Shown in pieces: positions 7,358-16,109 of a stretch of 64,000 nt of DNA. The DNA lies in the NCBI RefSeq assembly GCF_000251145.1, contig NZ_AIDW01000004.1, positions 1 through 64,000 of the forward strand. Reading direction: 5' to 3'. Made by a program: the position numbers and the translations under genes. The stretch is from Sphingomonas sp. PAMC 26621 (lineage in GTDB: Bacteria > Pseudomonadota > Alphaproteobacteria > Sphingomonadales > Sphingomonadaceae). The notes below the pieces were generated by a model. The model searched no databases. It saw only the letters and a program-made list of their open reading frames with translations, and had not been told where the DNA came from. Positions within the stretch are counted from its first letter, which is position 1, and each line of letters starts with the position of its first letter.

Positions 7358-9645
7358 ATGACTATGGCGGACGCCGAGGCGCCGATTCGGAAATTGCAGG
7401 TTGCCAATGCCCGCGCGGAAGACAGCGGGCGGGGGCTGGCACATGTCCCGCGCTCGATGCTCGCAGCGTTGGGGATCGGCGAGGGCGACGTGATCGAGAT
7501 CGTCGGCAAGTCGACCACGCCTGCGCGCGCGGTCGCGCCTTATGCCGAGGACGAGGGGCTCGAGATCATCCGGATCGACGGGCTTCAGCGCGCCAATGCC
7601 GGGGTCGGGTCTGGCGACTTCGTCGAGGTTCGCAAGATCGAATCGAAGCCCGCGACGCGGGTGGTGTTCGCACCCGCACAACAGAACCTGCGGTTGCAGG
7701 GTTCGTCCAATGCACTCAAGCGCACCTTCTTCGGGCGGCCTTTGTGCCAGGGCGACGTCGTCGCTACCGCAGGGCAGCAACGCGTCGACAACATGCCGCC
7801 GGGCGTCCAGAACATGCTGCGCGCGCCCGCTTATGCGCTGCAGGAGATCCGCCTCGCAGTCATCTCGACCGTCCCCAAGGGCGTGGTGCATGTCGACGAG
7901 ACGACCGAGATCGAGCTTCGCCCCGAATATGAGGAGCCGAAGGAAGCGCGCCGCGCCGACGTCACCTATGACGACATCGGCGGCATGGGCCCGACGATCG
8001 ACCAGTTGCGCGAGATGGTCGAGCTGCCGCTGCGCTATCCAGAGCTGTTCCAGCGCTTGGGTGTCGATCCGCCCAAGGGCGTGCTGCTGCACGGGCCGCC
8101 CGGAACCGGCAAGACGCGCCTCGCGCGCGCGGTTGCTAACGAGTCGGCGGCGGAATTCTTCCTGATCAACGGGCCCGAGATCATGGGCTCCGCCTATGGC
8201 GAGTCCGAAGGCAAGCTCCGCCAGGTGTTCGAGGAAGCGGCGAAGGCCGCGCCGTCGATCGTGTTCATCGACGAGATCGACTCGATCGCGCCAAAGCGTG
8301 GGCAGGTGTCGGGGGAGGCAGAGAAGCGCCTCGTCGCGCAGTTGCTGACGCTGATGGACGGGCTGGAATCGCGCGCCAACGTCGTCGTCATCGCCGCGAC
8401 CAACCGCCCCGAGGCGATCGACGAGGCCTTGCGGCGTCCCGGCCGGTTCGACCGCGAGATCGTCGTCGGTGTTCCCGACGAGCGGGGGCGGCGCGAGATT
8501 CTCGGCATCCATACGCGCGGCATGCCGCTCGGCGACAAGGTCGACCTCGGCGAACTCGCGCGGACGACCTATGGCTTCGTCGGCGCCGATCTGGCGGCAC
8601 TCGCACGCGAGGCGGCGATCGAAGCGGTGCGCAAGCTGATGCCGCGGCTCAACCTCTCCGAAGGCACGATCCCGCCCGAGATCCTCGACACGCTTGCAGT
8701 GACTCGCGAGGATTTCCTCGATGCGCTCAAGCGCGTCCAGCCGAGCGCGATGCGCGAGGTGATGGTCGAGGCCCCGCGCGTCCGCTGGGACGATGTCGGC
8801 GGGCTCGACTTGGCGCAGATGCGGCTCAAGGAAGGCGTCGAGCTTCCGCTCAAGGATCCCGACGCCTTCCGCCGGCTCGGCATCCGTCCGGCCAAGGGCT
8901 TCCTGCTGTACGGTCCTCCGGGCACCGGCAAGACGCTGCTCGCCAAGGCGGTCGCGCGCGAGGCGCAGGCCAACTTCATCGCGACCAAATCGTCGATCTG
9001 CTCAGCAAATGGTATGGCGAGAGCGAGCAGCAGATCGCCAAGCTGTTCGCGCGCGCGCGGCAGGTGGCCCCGTGCGTCATCTTCATCGACGAACTCGATT
9101 CGCTGGTCCCGGCGCGCGGGAGCGGTGGTGGCGAGCCGCAGGTGACCGAGCGCGTCGTCAACACGATCCTCGCCGAGATGGACGGGTTGGAAGAACTCCA
9201 GTCGGTCGTCGTGATCGGCGCGACCAACCGGCCCAACCTGATCGACCCGGCGTTGCTGCGGCCGGGCCGGTTCGACGAGCTGATCTATGTCGGCGTGCCG
9301 GACCGCGCAGGGCGCAAGCGCATCCTGACGATCCAGACCGGCAAGATGCCGCTCGCCGAGGATGTCGATCTCGATGTCGTCGCGGGACGGACCGATCGCT
9401 TCACCGGCGCGGATCTCGAGGATCTGGTGCGGCGGGCGGGTCTCACCGCGCTGCGCGAGTCGATGTCGATCAGCGAGGTGACGATGGCGCATTTCGAAAC
9501 CGCGCTCGGCGATTCGCGCGCGTCGGTCACGCCGGAGCTTGAGCGCGAATATGAGGCGATGTCCGCGCGGCTCAAGCAGGATGCGACCGCGCTACAGCCG
9601 ATCGGCTTCGCCTTCCCGCCCCGCACCGGCGAGGGACCGCGCTGA
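7358..9645 (+). pseudogene. CDC48/p97-like double AAA+ ATPase, interrupted by a one-base frameshift
   Basis: The two halves together make about 762 residues, the normal size of bacterial CDC48-family ATPases: an N domain (residues about 10-185), D1 with GPPGTGKT near 247 and FIDEID near 305, and D2 with GPPGTGKT near 518 and FIDELD near 573. The first frame runs 7358-9145 but loses homology after EAQANFIATKSS (base about 8996); sense resumes one frame lower, with LLSKWYGESEQQIAKLFARA and then CVIFIDELDSL up to 9645. One missing base near 8991-8997 explains this. No slippery heptamer is visible there. It is either a decayed gene, giving a D2-less 595-residue product, or an assembly error. CDC48 family members unfold tagged or complexed proteins with ATP. 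Confidence 0.85.
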
Positions 9646-10953
9646 CGGCTCGCGCAACGTGACGCGGCAGTAGACGAGAAGCACCAGCATCGCTGCCCCT
9701 GCCACGAGGTAGGGCAGCGCATGCTGGGCTTCGTACAGCCCGACCCCGATCGACGGCCCGAGCACGAACGCCGCGCCGTTGATCGACGTCACCTTCCCCG
9801 CGACCGACCCCTGCGCATGATGCCCGACCGCGAGCGATGCGCCAGCGGTAAAGGCAGGTCGCGTGAAGCCGAACCCGACCGACGCGAGCGCATAGGCGCA
9901 GGCGATGCCGTAGAGCGACGTCGCCACCCCGGTCAGCGCGCAACCGACCGCCGCGATCGCCAGCCCGACCAGCATCATCGCGCGCGGGCGCAGGTCGAGA
10001 TTGGGGATGATCCCCCATTGTACCAGAAGCGCCGCGAGCGCGCCGATCATCAGCACGATCCCGGTCGGCTGGAGCGCTGTCGCGGGGAGCAGGTGCAGCC
10101 GGTCGATGACGAGGAAGCCGATCGCCTGGCCGGTCATCGCCTGTCCGTGCCCCGCGACGAGTCCCGCGATCAGCCACGCGCGGATGCGCGGGTCGCGATA
10201 GCCGACCTGTTCGGCGTGCTGTTCGGTCGCGGCCTCGGTCGCTGCGACGATGCTCGCGCCGCCGCTTTGCCCGCCGATCGAGGGATAGGCGTTGGCCGCG
10301 CCGTGCGTCGCGGTATCGGGGTGCAGGTCGTTGGGGAGCAGCCGCCGCACCGCGATCCACACGCCCAGCCCGAACAGCGCGAACAGGAAGGCGGGGCCGG
10401 ACAGCCCGATCTCGACCCCGGCGATCGTCCCGAGCACGAGGAACGGCGCGATCGTCGGGCCGAGGATCGTCCCCAGCCCGAACGCCGAGCCGAGCAAGGT
10501 CAGCGCCTTGGTCCGTTCCTCGCGCGTCGTATTGCCCGCGACCAGCGCCTGCACCGCCGGCGGCGCGGCGCAGCCGAAGCTGCCGTAGATCAGCCGCCCG
10601 AGGATGAAGCAGACGAACGCGGTCGTCCCGCCGATCCAGCCGTTGATCCCGGCGGCGAGGAACACCCCGCACACCAGCAGCGACACGCAGAACCCGCCGA
10701 CCCCGAGCAGGATCATCGCACGCCGCCCGTGCCGGTCCGACCGGCGGGCCCAGAACGGCGCGGCGATCACCCACAACAACGCCGAGACCGAGAACGCCGC
10801 CGCCACCGCGCTGTCGGGGACCTTCAGGGATCGGCCAAGCGCGGGGAGGACCGATTGCAGCGCGGTGTTCCCCGCCGCGATCGTCAGCATCACCGTGAAC
10901 AGCAGGCCGAACTCGCGGTCGATCCGGCCTCTGGATCGGGTTGCCGCCGTCAC
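9592..10953 (-). CDS. Major facilitator superfamily transporter
   Basis: A 453-residue MFS carrier with about 12 hydrophobic segments and the MFS loop motif ARRSDRHGRRAMI between helices 2 and 3. It has the look of drug or metabolite antiporters (FILGRLIYGSFGCAAPPAVQ; FGFTRPAFTAGASLAV). It starts with GTG 10953, which overlaps the stop of the upstream phospholipase D gene (GTGA, 10950-10953), so the two are translationally coupled. Its 3' end overlaps the convergent AAA ATPase gene by 54 bases. Pairing with a cardiolipin-synthase-like enzyme hints at envelope lipid handling, but the substrate cannot be read from the sequence. Confidence 0.9.
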   Translation of the reverse strand: MTAATRSRGRIDREFGLLFTVMLTIAAGNTALQSVLPALGRSLKVPDSAVAAAFSVSALLWVIAAPFWARRSDRHGRRAMILLGVGGFCVSLLVCGVFLAAGINGWIGGTTAFVCFILGRLIYGSFGCAAPPAVQALVAGNTTREERTKALTLLGSAFGLGTILGPTIAPFLVLGTIAGVEIGLSGPAFLFALFGLGVWIAVRRLLPNDLHPDTATHGAANAYPSIGGQSGGASIVAATEAATEQHAEQVGYRDPRIRAWLIAGLVAGHGQAMTGQAIGFLVIDRLHLLPATALQPTGIVLMIGALAALLVQWGIIPNLDLRPRAMMLVGLAIAAVGCALTGVATSLYGIACAYALASVGFGFTRPAFTAGASLAVGHHAQGSVAGKVTSINGAAFVLGPSIGVGLYEAQHALPYLVAGAAMLVLLVYCRVTLREPSARSLAGAGREGEADRL

Positions 10954-12122
10954 CGCTCGGGTCCGAAATTGAGGCGCTTGGTGATGTTATAGTCGAGTAC
11001 GGTCATCACGAAGAAGGCCGCGGCCTGTTTCACCCGCATCCACGGGCTGGTCCGCGCCTTGTAGAGTTCAGGCGTGATCGCCTCCGAATTGGCGACCTCG
11101 CCATCGACATAGCGGCGGACGTGCGCGGCGAAGGCATTGTCCTCGATCCGCAGCATCATCTCGAGATTGAGGAACAGGCTGCGGATGTCGTAATTGGCCG
11201 AGCCGATATAGACGACGTCGCCGATCAGGAACAATTTGGTGTGCAACTTGGTCGGCTGGTACTCGTAGATCTTCACCCGTTTGCGCAGCAGCCCGGCATA
11301 AGTGAAGCGCGATGCCCAGATTGCGGCGCCGTGATCGTTCCTGGAGGCCAGCACGATCCGCACGCGCCCGCGCATCCCGACCTTGTCGAGCCGCCGCAGC
11401 ATCCCCGGATTGGGCGCGAAATAGGCCGAGATCAGGTCGACCTGGGTGGCGTCGCGCAGGTCGCGCTTCACCGCCCGCGCCCAGGGCGACAGCCGCCGCG
11501 TCGGTCCGCCGAACAGCCAGCGCACGGTCCCCTGCGGCTCGCTCCATGCCGAGAGCGCGCGACGCAGCGTCCGCAGCGGCGGCTTGGGTTGCCCCGCCCA
11601 GCGCGCGAGCACGTCGAAATAGCCCGTGATCCGCTGCGCCGCCGGCCCCTCGACGATCAGCCCGAGATCACGCCACGCCTGTTCGGCGACGGTGCCGAAA
11701 TAGCTGTCCTGGACGTTGAACCCGCCGATGATCGCGCGGGGGGTCGCGGTTTCGCCATCCGCGAGCGCGAGCTTCTGATGATTGCGGAGCAGATAGCGCC
11801 GTCCCCAGCGCGGCACGAAGCGGCAGACCTGCACCCCGCCGTCGCGCAGCGGATCGAAGAAATCGTGCGCCGAAGCCACCTCGCTGCCGAGCCCGTCGAC
11901 GATCAGCGACACCGCCACGCCCCGCGCGCTTGCGCGGAGCAACGCGGCGCGCACCGCTTCGCCCGCGTCGTCATCGACGTAGATGTAGAAGATCACGCGG
12001 AGCGACTGGCGCGCGCCATCGATCAGCGCGATCAGTGCCGCCAGACGGCGCGGCCCGGTATCGAGCATCGTCAGCCGGTTGCCCGCCACGGAGAACGTCG
12101 GTTGTGGCGCCAGTTCGGTCAT
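10950..12122 (-). CDS. Phospholipase D-superfamily protein (cardiolipin synthase-like)
   Basis: A 390-residue PLD-superfamily enzyme with two HKD-type motifs: NHQKLALADG (near residue 112) and LHTKLFLIGDVVYIGSANYD (near 292). The second is fully canonical; both carry H, K and D in the right spacing. Such enzymes exchange phosphatidyl groups, for example to make cardiolipin at the inner membrane. I chose ATG 12122 (MTELAPQPTF); the TTG seven codons upstream is less likely. There is no N-terminal transmembrane pair as in classic Cls, so it resembles ClsB-like forms. It is the first gene of a two-gene unit with the MFS carrier and diverges from rpoZ. Confidence 0.88.
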   Translation of the reverse strand: MTELAPQPTFSVAGNRLTMLDTGPRRLAALIALIDGARQSLRVIFYIYVDDDAGEAVRAALLRASARGVAVSLIVDGLGSEVASAHDFFDPLRDGGVQVCRFVPRWGRRYLLRNHQKLALADGETATPRAIIGGFNVQDSYFGTVAEQAWRDLGLIVEGPAAQRITGYFDVLARWAGQPKPPLRTLRRALSAWSEPQGTVRWLFGGPTRRLSPWARAVKRDLRDATQVDLISAYFAPNPGMLRRLDKVGMRGRVRIVLASRNDHGAAIWASRFTYAGLLRKRVKIYEYQPTKLHTKLFLIGDVVYIGSANYDIRSLFLNLEMMLRIEDNAFAAHVRRYVDGEVANSEAITPELYKARTSPWMRVKQAAAFFVMTVLDYNITKRLNFGPER

Positions 12123-12260
12123 CGCAGCGCGTGATGCCGCCAAGCGGCAGGCGCCGCAAGGTGTCGAAGCCGTGCGCGCGGCCGATTTTCTTGACTCCTG
12201 TCGGGTTGCCGCCTAGGGGATCATCTTTCCGAATACCGTCGTTTGCGAAGGAAGCCATTC

Positions 12261-12605
12261 ATGGCGCGCGTCACTGTCGAAGATTGCGTCGACAAGATCC
12301 CCAACCGGTTCGATCTTGTCCTGTTCGCCGCCCAGCGTGCGCGGGCGATTTCGGGTGGTGCCGACCTTACCGTCGATCGCGACCGCGACAAGAACCCGGT
12401 CGTCGCCTTGCGCGAGATCGCGGAAGAGCGCGTGCGTCCGGCGCATCTGAAGGAGTCGGTCATCAACGGTCTCCAGCGCGTCCAGGTCGACGACGAGGAC
12501 GAAGCGGATGCGGTCGGCAGCCTGTCGGCATCGGCCGAGGCGCTCCGCCTCACCGCCGCCGCCCCGCCGCGGAACCAGAATCTGGGTGCCGACTACGAGG
12601 GCTGA
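12261..12605 (+). CDS. rpoZ: DNA-directed RNA polymerase omega subunit
   Basis: A 114-residue omega subunit. The family core is at residues 1-60: [20 protein letters not shown], then [13 protein letters not shown] and [12 protein letters not shown]. Omega binds the C-terminal region of beta-prime, helping assembly and forming part of a ppGpp site. ATG 12261 is supported by GAAGGA about ten bases upstream and by the family N-terminus; the track's earlier in-frame ATG at 12243 would place it inside that site. The C-terminal 40 residues are acidic and low-complexity, as usual in alphaproteobacteria. Downstream comes a repeat-filled spacer. Confidence 0.95.
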   Translation: MARVTVEDCVDKIPNRFDLVLFAAQRARAISGGADLTVDRDRDKNPVVALREIAEERVRPAHLKESVINGLQRVQVDDEDEADAVGSLSASAEALRLTAAAPPRNQNLGADYEG

Positions 12606-12610
12606 GGCCT

Positions 12611-12672
12611 TTCTGAGCGAAGTTTGACCCCGGCGTTGCGCCAGGGGCTTCGACTTCGCTCAGCCCGAACGG
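12611..12672. repeat. Dispersed palindromic repeat, family B (copy 2a)
   Basis: CTGAGCGAAGTTTGACCCCG on the left pairs imperfectly with GGGGCTTCGACTTCGCTCAG on the right, followed by CCCGAACGG. It begins six bases after the rpoZ stop, so it may stabilise or end that mRNA. The same core recurs at 12732-12770 and 58152-58223. Confidence 0.7.
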
Positions 12673-12731
12673 ATGTGGTGGCTACCGCTGCACATCCGTG
12701 CAGGCGTGATGGTGAAACGGGTGCTTCCCAC

Positions 12732-12770
12732 CGCCCGTTCGCCCTGAGCGAAGTCGAAGGGCCTTCGCCC
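12732..12770. repeat. Dispersed repeat, family B (copy 2b, half element)
   Basis: CGCCCGTTCGCCCTGAGCGA then AGTCGAAGGGCCTTCGCCCC: one arm of the family B element with a short internal hairpin (GAAGGGCCTTC). It sits between copy 2a and the 3' end of rlmE, in inverted orientation to 2a's right arm. The remaining bases of this 215-base spacer show nothing else recognisable. Confidence 0.65.
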
Positions 12771-12820
12771 CGGATTTCATATTGCGGGTGAACGGCGGCA
12801 CCGCAAGCATACGGCCGAGG

Positions 12821-13495
12821 CTAGCCCTCGACCTTCCGCCCCTTGAAACCCTGCGCCACCACATACCATTCCGACGATGCCTTGCGGCTCGCAGGTGGCT
12901 TGGCGTGCTTCACCGTGGTGAAGTTGCGCTTCATCTCCGCGACCAGCGCGGTATCCGCGCCGCCCGCGAACACCTTGCCGACGAACGCGCCGCCCGGCTG
13001 CAGGACGTCGATCGCGAAATCGAGCGCTGCCTCAACCAGCCCCATCGTGCGCAACGCATCGGTCTGCGGGTGGCCGACGGTGTTCGCCGCCATGTCCGAC
13101 AGCACCAGATCGGGCGCGCCGCCCAGCGCCGCCATCAGCCGCTCGGGCGCGACATCGTCCATGAAATCGAGCTGGAGGATCTCGACCCCGTCGATCGGAT
13201 CGACCGGGAGCAGATCGATCCCGACGATCGCCGCCTTGGGCACCTGCCGCCGCACCACCTGTGCCCAGCCACCCGGCGCGATCCCGAGATCGACGACGTG
13301 GCGCTTGCCTTTCAGGAAATCGAACCGCTCGTCGAGTTCGGACAATTTGTACGCCGCGCGGCTGCGGAAACCGTCCGCCTTGGCGCGTTTCACATAAGGG
13401 TCGTTGAGCTGGCGCTCTAACCAGCGCGTCGATTGCGCGGTGCGCTTGCGCGCGGTCTTCACGCGGACGCGAAGTCCGCCGCCGTCTTTGCTCAC
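12821..13495 (-). CDS. rlmE: 23S rRNA (uridine-2'-O)-methyltransferase RlmE (FtsJ/RrmJ)
   Basis: A 224-residue FtsJ-type methyltransferase that methylates U2552 (E. coli numbering) of 23S rRNA in the 50S subunit using S-adenosylmethionine. The SAM site is HVVDLGIAPGGWAQ (near residue 69). The K-D-K-E tetrad is visible as RAAYKL, LVLSDMA, GGAFVGKVFAG and SSEWYVV. I chose GTG 13495 because GGAGAG lies upstream and it overlaps the ppx stop (GTGA, 13492-13495); the longer frame lies inside ppx. Translational coupling to the Ppx/GppA gene is likely. Confidence 0.93.
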   Translation of the reverse strand: MSKDGGGLRVRVKTARKRTAQSTRWLERQLNDPYVKRAKADGFRSRAAYKLSELDERFDFLKGKRHVVDLGIAPGGWAQVVRRQVPKAAIVGIDLLPVDPIDGVEILQLDFMDDVAPERLMAALGGAPDLVLSDMAANTVGHPQTDALRTMGLVEAALDFAIDVLQPGGAFVGKVFAGGADTALVAEMKRNFTTVKHAKPPASRKASSEWYVVAQGFKGRKVEG

Positions 13496-14601
13496 GAAGA
13501 ACTCTCCATCAATCGGCGCAAGATGCCCTCGCGAATGCCGCGGTCGGCAATGCCCAGCCGTTCGGCGGGCCACAAATCCAGGATCGTCTCGAGGATCGCG
13601 CAGCCCGCGACCACGAGATCGGCGCGTTCGGTCCCGATGCACGGCAATTGCGCGCGCTGGTTCAGGTCCTTGCTCGCAAGGTCGAGGCTGATCCGCCGCA
13701 TCGCCGCGGCAGGCACGATCAGCCCGTCGACCTGCGACCGGTCATAATGCGACAGCCCGAGGTGGACGCTCGCGAGCGTCGTCACCGTGCCCGACGTGCC
13801 GAGCAACCGTGGCACCGCGATTTCGCGAGGCAGCCGCGCCGCGAACCCGGCCATGCTCTCGGCCACCAGCGACCGCATCCGCGCATAGGCCGCGGCGCGC
13901 CCCTCGGGGCCGCCATCCGCGCCCGGGGGGCCGTGCCCCGCGCTCTCCGTCAGCGAGACGACGCCCCACGGCGTGCTGTGCCAGTCGAGCACGCGTGGGG
14001 CCTCCCCGCGCGTATCGACCAGCACCAGTTCGGTCGACCCGCCGCCGATGTCGAACACCAGCGCGGGATCGTCGCCCGGCTCGATCAGCGCATGGCACCC
14101 CAGCACGGCGAGGCGCGCCTCTTCCTCGGCGGAGATGATGTCGAGCAGGATTCCCGTCTCGGCATAGGCGCGCGCGATGAAGTCCGCGCCATTCTCGGCG
14201 CGGCGACAGGCTTCGGTCGCGACCGCGCGCGACAGCGTGACGTTGCGACGCTTGAGCTTTTCCGCGCAGATCTTGAGCGCGACGATCGTGCGGTCGATCG
14301 CGGCGTCGCTCAGCCGCCCCGATTTGGCAAGGCCTTCGCCCAGCCGGACGATCCGCGAAAACGCATCGACCACCGCAAAGCCGTCGCCTTGCGGCCGCGC
14401 GATCAGCAGCCGACAATTGTTGGTGCCGAGATCGAGCGCGGCGAAATGCCGGGAATCGCGACCCCGCGGCGCGGTGCTTGCCGGATTGCCGCCGGGCTTC
14501 CTGCCCTTGGCTGGCTTGCCACGGACCTCGCGGCCGTGGGTCGGCGCCGAACGGGCAGGGCGGGCCTGCCGGACCGGCATATCGGGTGGAACATCCCCCA
14601 T
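13492..14601 (-). CDS. Ppx/GppA phosphatase family protein (exopolyphosphatase-like)
   Basis: A 369-residue protein of the ASKHA fold. It shows AALDLGTNNCRLLIA (phosphate-1 loop, residue about 54), FDIGGGSTELVLVD (phosphate-2, near 170) and LLGTSGTVTTLASV. These proteins cleave polyphosphate or pppGpp. The first 50 residues are basic and proline/glycine rich and look disordered; the true start could be further in, since no strong ribosome site precedes ATG 14601. It lacks the C-terminal HD domain of the longer Ppx2 type. The gene is coupled to rlmE by a GTGA overlap, a pairing I believe is common in alphaproteobacteria. Confidence 0.9.
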   Translation of the reverse strand: MGDVPPDMPVRQARPARSAPTHGREVRGKPAKGRKPGGNPASTAPRGRDSRHFAALDLGTNNCRLLIARPQGDGFAVVDAFSRIVRLGEGLAKSGRLSDAAIDRTIVALKICAEKLKRRNVTLSRAVATEACRRAENGADFIARAYAETGILLDIISAEEEARLAVLGCHALIEPGDDPALVFDIGGGSTELVLVDTRGEAPRVLDWHSTPWGVVSLTESAGHGPPGADGGPEGRAAAYARMRSLVAESMAGFAARLPREIAVPRLLGTSGTVTTLASVHLGLSHYDRSQVDGLIVPAAAMRRISLDLASKDLNQRAQLPCIGTERADLVVAGCAILETILDLWPAERLGIADRGIREGILRRLMESSS

Positions 14602-14863
14602 GCCGTTAAAACTCGCTTATTCTGTTCTGCCGTCGCGGCGTGCGCGGATCCGCGCGCCGTTCGGTGCTTTGAGGTAACGCTAGCGCAGCGATGGCGTTGC
14701 AGCAAGCGACGCGACACGGCGGTGACGCGCGGAATCGTCCCCCCGCCTGTCCCATCGGGGCAGAGTCGTACCGTCCTTTCCCCAAAACACCGGGTGCGAA
14801 AGTCGCGCGCGCGGTCTATGTCGCACGACCAGCGCCCGACCCTGCCGAAAGATCGCATCGTTC

Positions 14864-15913
14864 ATGATCTCCTTCCAACCGCTGATCGCCCGCGCCCGCC
14901 GGAAGCTGCTGCACGGCCAGCCGCTCGAGGCTGTCGCGGACAGAACCGAAACCTGGGCACCGGGGTCGACCTCCGAATATCGCCCGATCATCCAGTTGCC
15001 CGACGAGGGCGAGCGGATCATCGCATTCGAGAAGCCGTCGGCGAAGGACGAATATATCCGCTTCTGCAGCAGCGGGGCACTGACGCATAAACCGACGATC
15101 GCGCATCATTACAAGCGCGCGACGATCGCCGACGGGATGGTCTTCGCCAACGGGTCGATGAAGGCGTTCAACAATCATCCCGGGCGCAGTCCGGTAATGC
15201 GGCGCGGCGTCGGAGAGCATCTGCGCGATCAGATCTTGGCCACCAGCTGGGTGACCGAGACCTATTTCGGCCATTGGGTAACCGACGGGCTCGCGCTCGA
15301 ACTGCTCGCCCAGGATCGCCCGGAAACCGCGCTCGGCGTGGCGCGCAAGCCGTGGGTCCATGAGCCGGGATATCGCGCGCTGGTCGACCTGCAGTTGCAC
15401 CGGACCGCATTCGCCGAGGTCGAGGGGCTTTGGGTCGTCAACGACGAGTCGCTCAACCAGCGGCGGACGGATCGATTCCGCACGCTCCGCGAGCGGATCC
15501 GCGCAGGCGCGACGAACGACCGCAGCGGCCCCCCGGTCTTCATCCTGCGCGATGGCGGCGCGGCGCGGCCGCTGCTCAACCAGCAGGCGCTCGCGGATTT
15601 CCTGGCGCGGCGCGGCTTCACGATCCTTTCGCCCGAGGCGGAAACCGTCGACGGCCTCGTCGCCGCCTTCCGCAACGCGCCGCTGGTGGTGTCGGTCGAG
15701 GGATCGGCGTTGTGCCATCCGGTCATGGCGATGCCCGAAGGCGGGACGATCCTCGCGATCCAGCCGCCGCGCCGGGTGACGTGCATCCAGAAGAACAATA
15801 CCGATTGGGCGGGACTGCGGATGGCGCATACCGTTGCGGACGATTCAGGCACCGGGTTCACGCTCGGCGAGGACCGGCTGATGCGCATCCTCGACCTGAT
15901 CGATCGTTCGTGA
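14864..15913 (+). CDS. Glycosyltransferase family 61 protein
   Basis: A 349-residue GT61 (DUF563) protein. The signature lies in the last third: VSVEGSALCHPVMAMPEGG, equivalent to the GAxLxN segment in which the family binds its nucleotide sugar. Upstream, ETYFGHWVTDGLALELL matches the N-terminal family block (NFGHWLxE). It has no signal peptide or clear membrane helix, so it is probably cytosolic and acts on lipid-linked or surface glycans. It stands alone, 88 bases before tRNA-Gln, with a GT2 gene on the other side of the tRNA. The 262 bases before it hold no recognised feature. The substrate is unknown. Confidence 0.8.
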   Translation: MISFQPLIARARRKLLHGQPLEAVADRTETWAPGSTSEYRPIIQLPDEGERIIAFEKPSAKDEYIRFCSSGALTHKPTIAHHYKRATIADGMVFANGSMKAFNNHPGRSPVMRRGVGEHLRDQILATSWVTETYFGHWVTDGLALELLAQDRPETALGVARKPWVHEPGYRALVDLQLHRTAFAEVEGLWVVNDESLNQRRTDRFRTLRERIRAGATNDRSGPPVFILRDGGAARPLLNQQALADFLARRGFTILSPEAETVDGLVAAFRNAPLVVSVEGSALCHPVMAMPEGGTILAIQPPRRVTCIQKNNTDWAGLRMAHTVADDSGTGFTLGEDRLMRILDLIDRS

Positions 15914-16001
15914 TTTCCGGGAAAGCCGATTAAGTCGCACCCCCGCGCGCCGAAACGGCTTGACCCTCGGAATGCGCGGCCTTAGAGCGCACGCCTGCTG
16001 A

Positions 16002-16075
16002 TGCCCCGTCGTCTAATGGTAAGACTGCGGTTTCTGATACCGCCTATTGAGGTTCGAATCCTCACGGGGCATCCA
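16002..16075 (+). tRNA. tRNA-Gln (anticodon CTG)
   Basis: A full cloverleaf: acceptor stem TGCCCCG / CGGGGCA, D arm around GTCTAATGGTAAGAC, anticodon stem GCGGT / ACCGC with loop TTCTGAT (anticodon CTG, reading CAG), T arm TGAGG-TTCGAAT-CCTCA. The 3' CCA is encoded (16073-16075). The first pair is T-A, as expected for glutamine tRNAs. A run of ten C follows at 16081. Confidence 0.95.
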
Positions 16076-16080
16076 GCCAT

Positions 16081-16090
16081 CCCCCCCCCC
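16081..16090. repeat. Homopolymeric run of ten C
   Basis: Ten consecutive C between tRNA-Gln and the 3' end of a glycosyltransferase gene. It is non-coding here. Such tracts slip easily in replication and are error-prone in sequencing. Confidence 0.9.
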
Positions 16091-16109
16091 ATCGCAGCGC
16101 GCCATCGGT

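Noticed and set aside
8985..9000. Programmed ribosomal frameshift as the reason for the split CDC48-like gene
   Set aside because: No slippery heptamer or following pseudoknot-like structure is apparent, and other members of the family are encoded in one frame.
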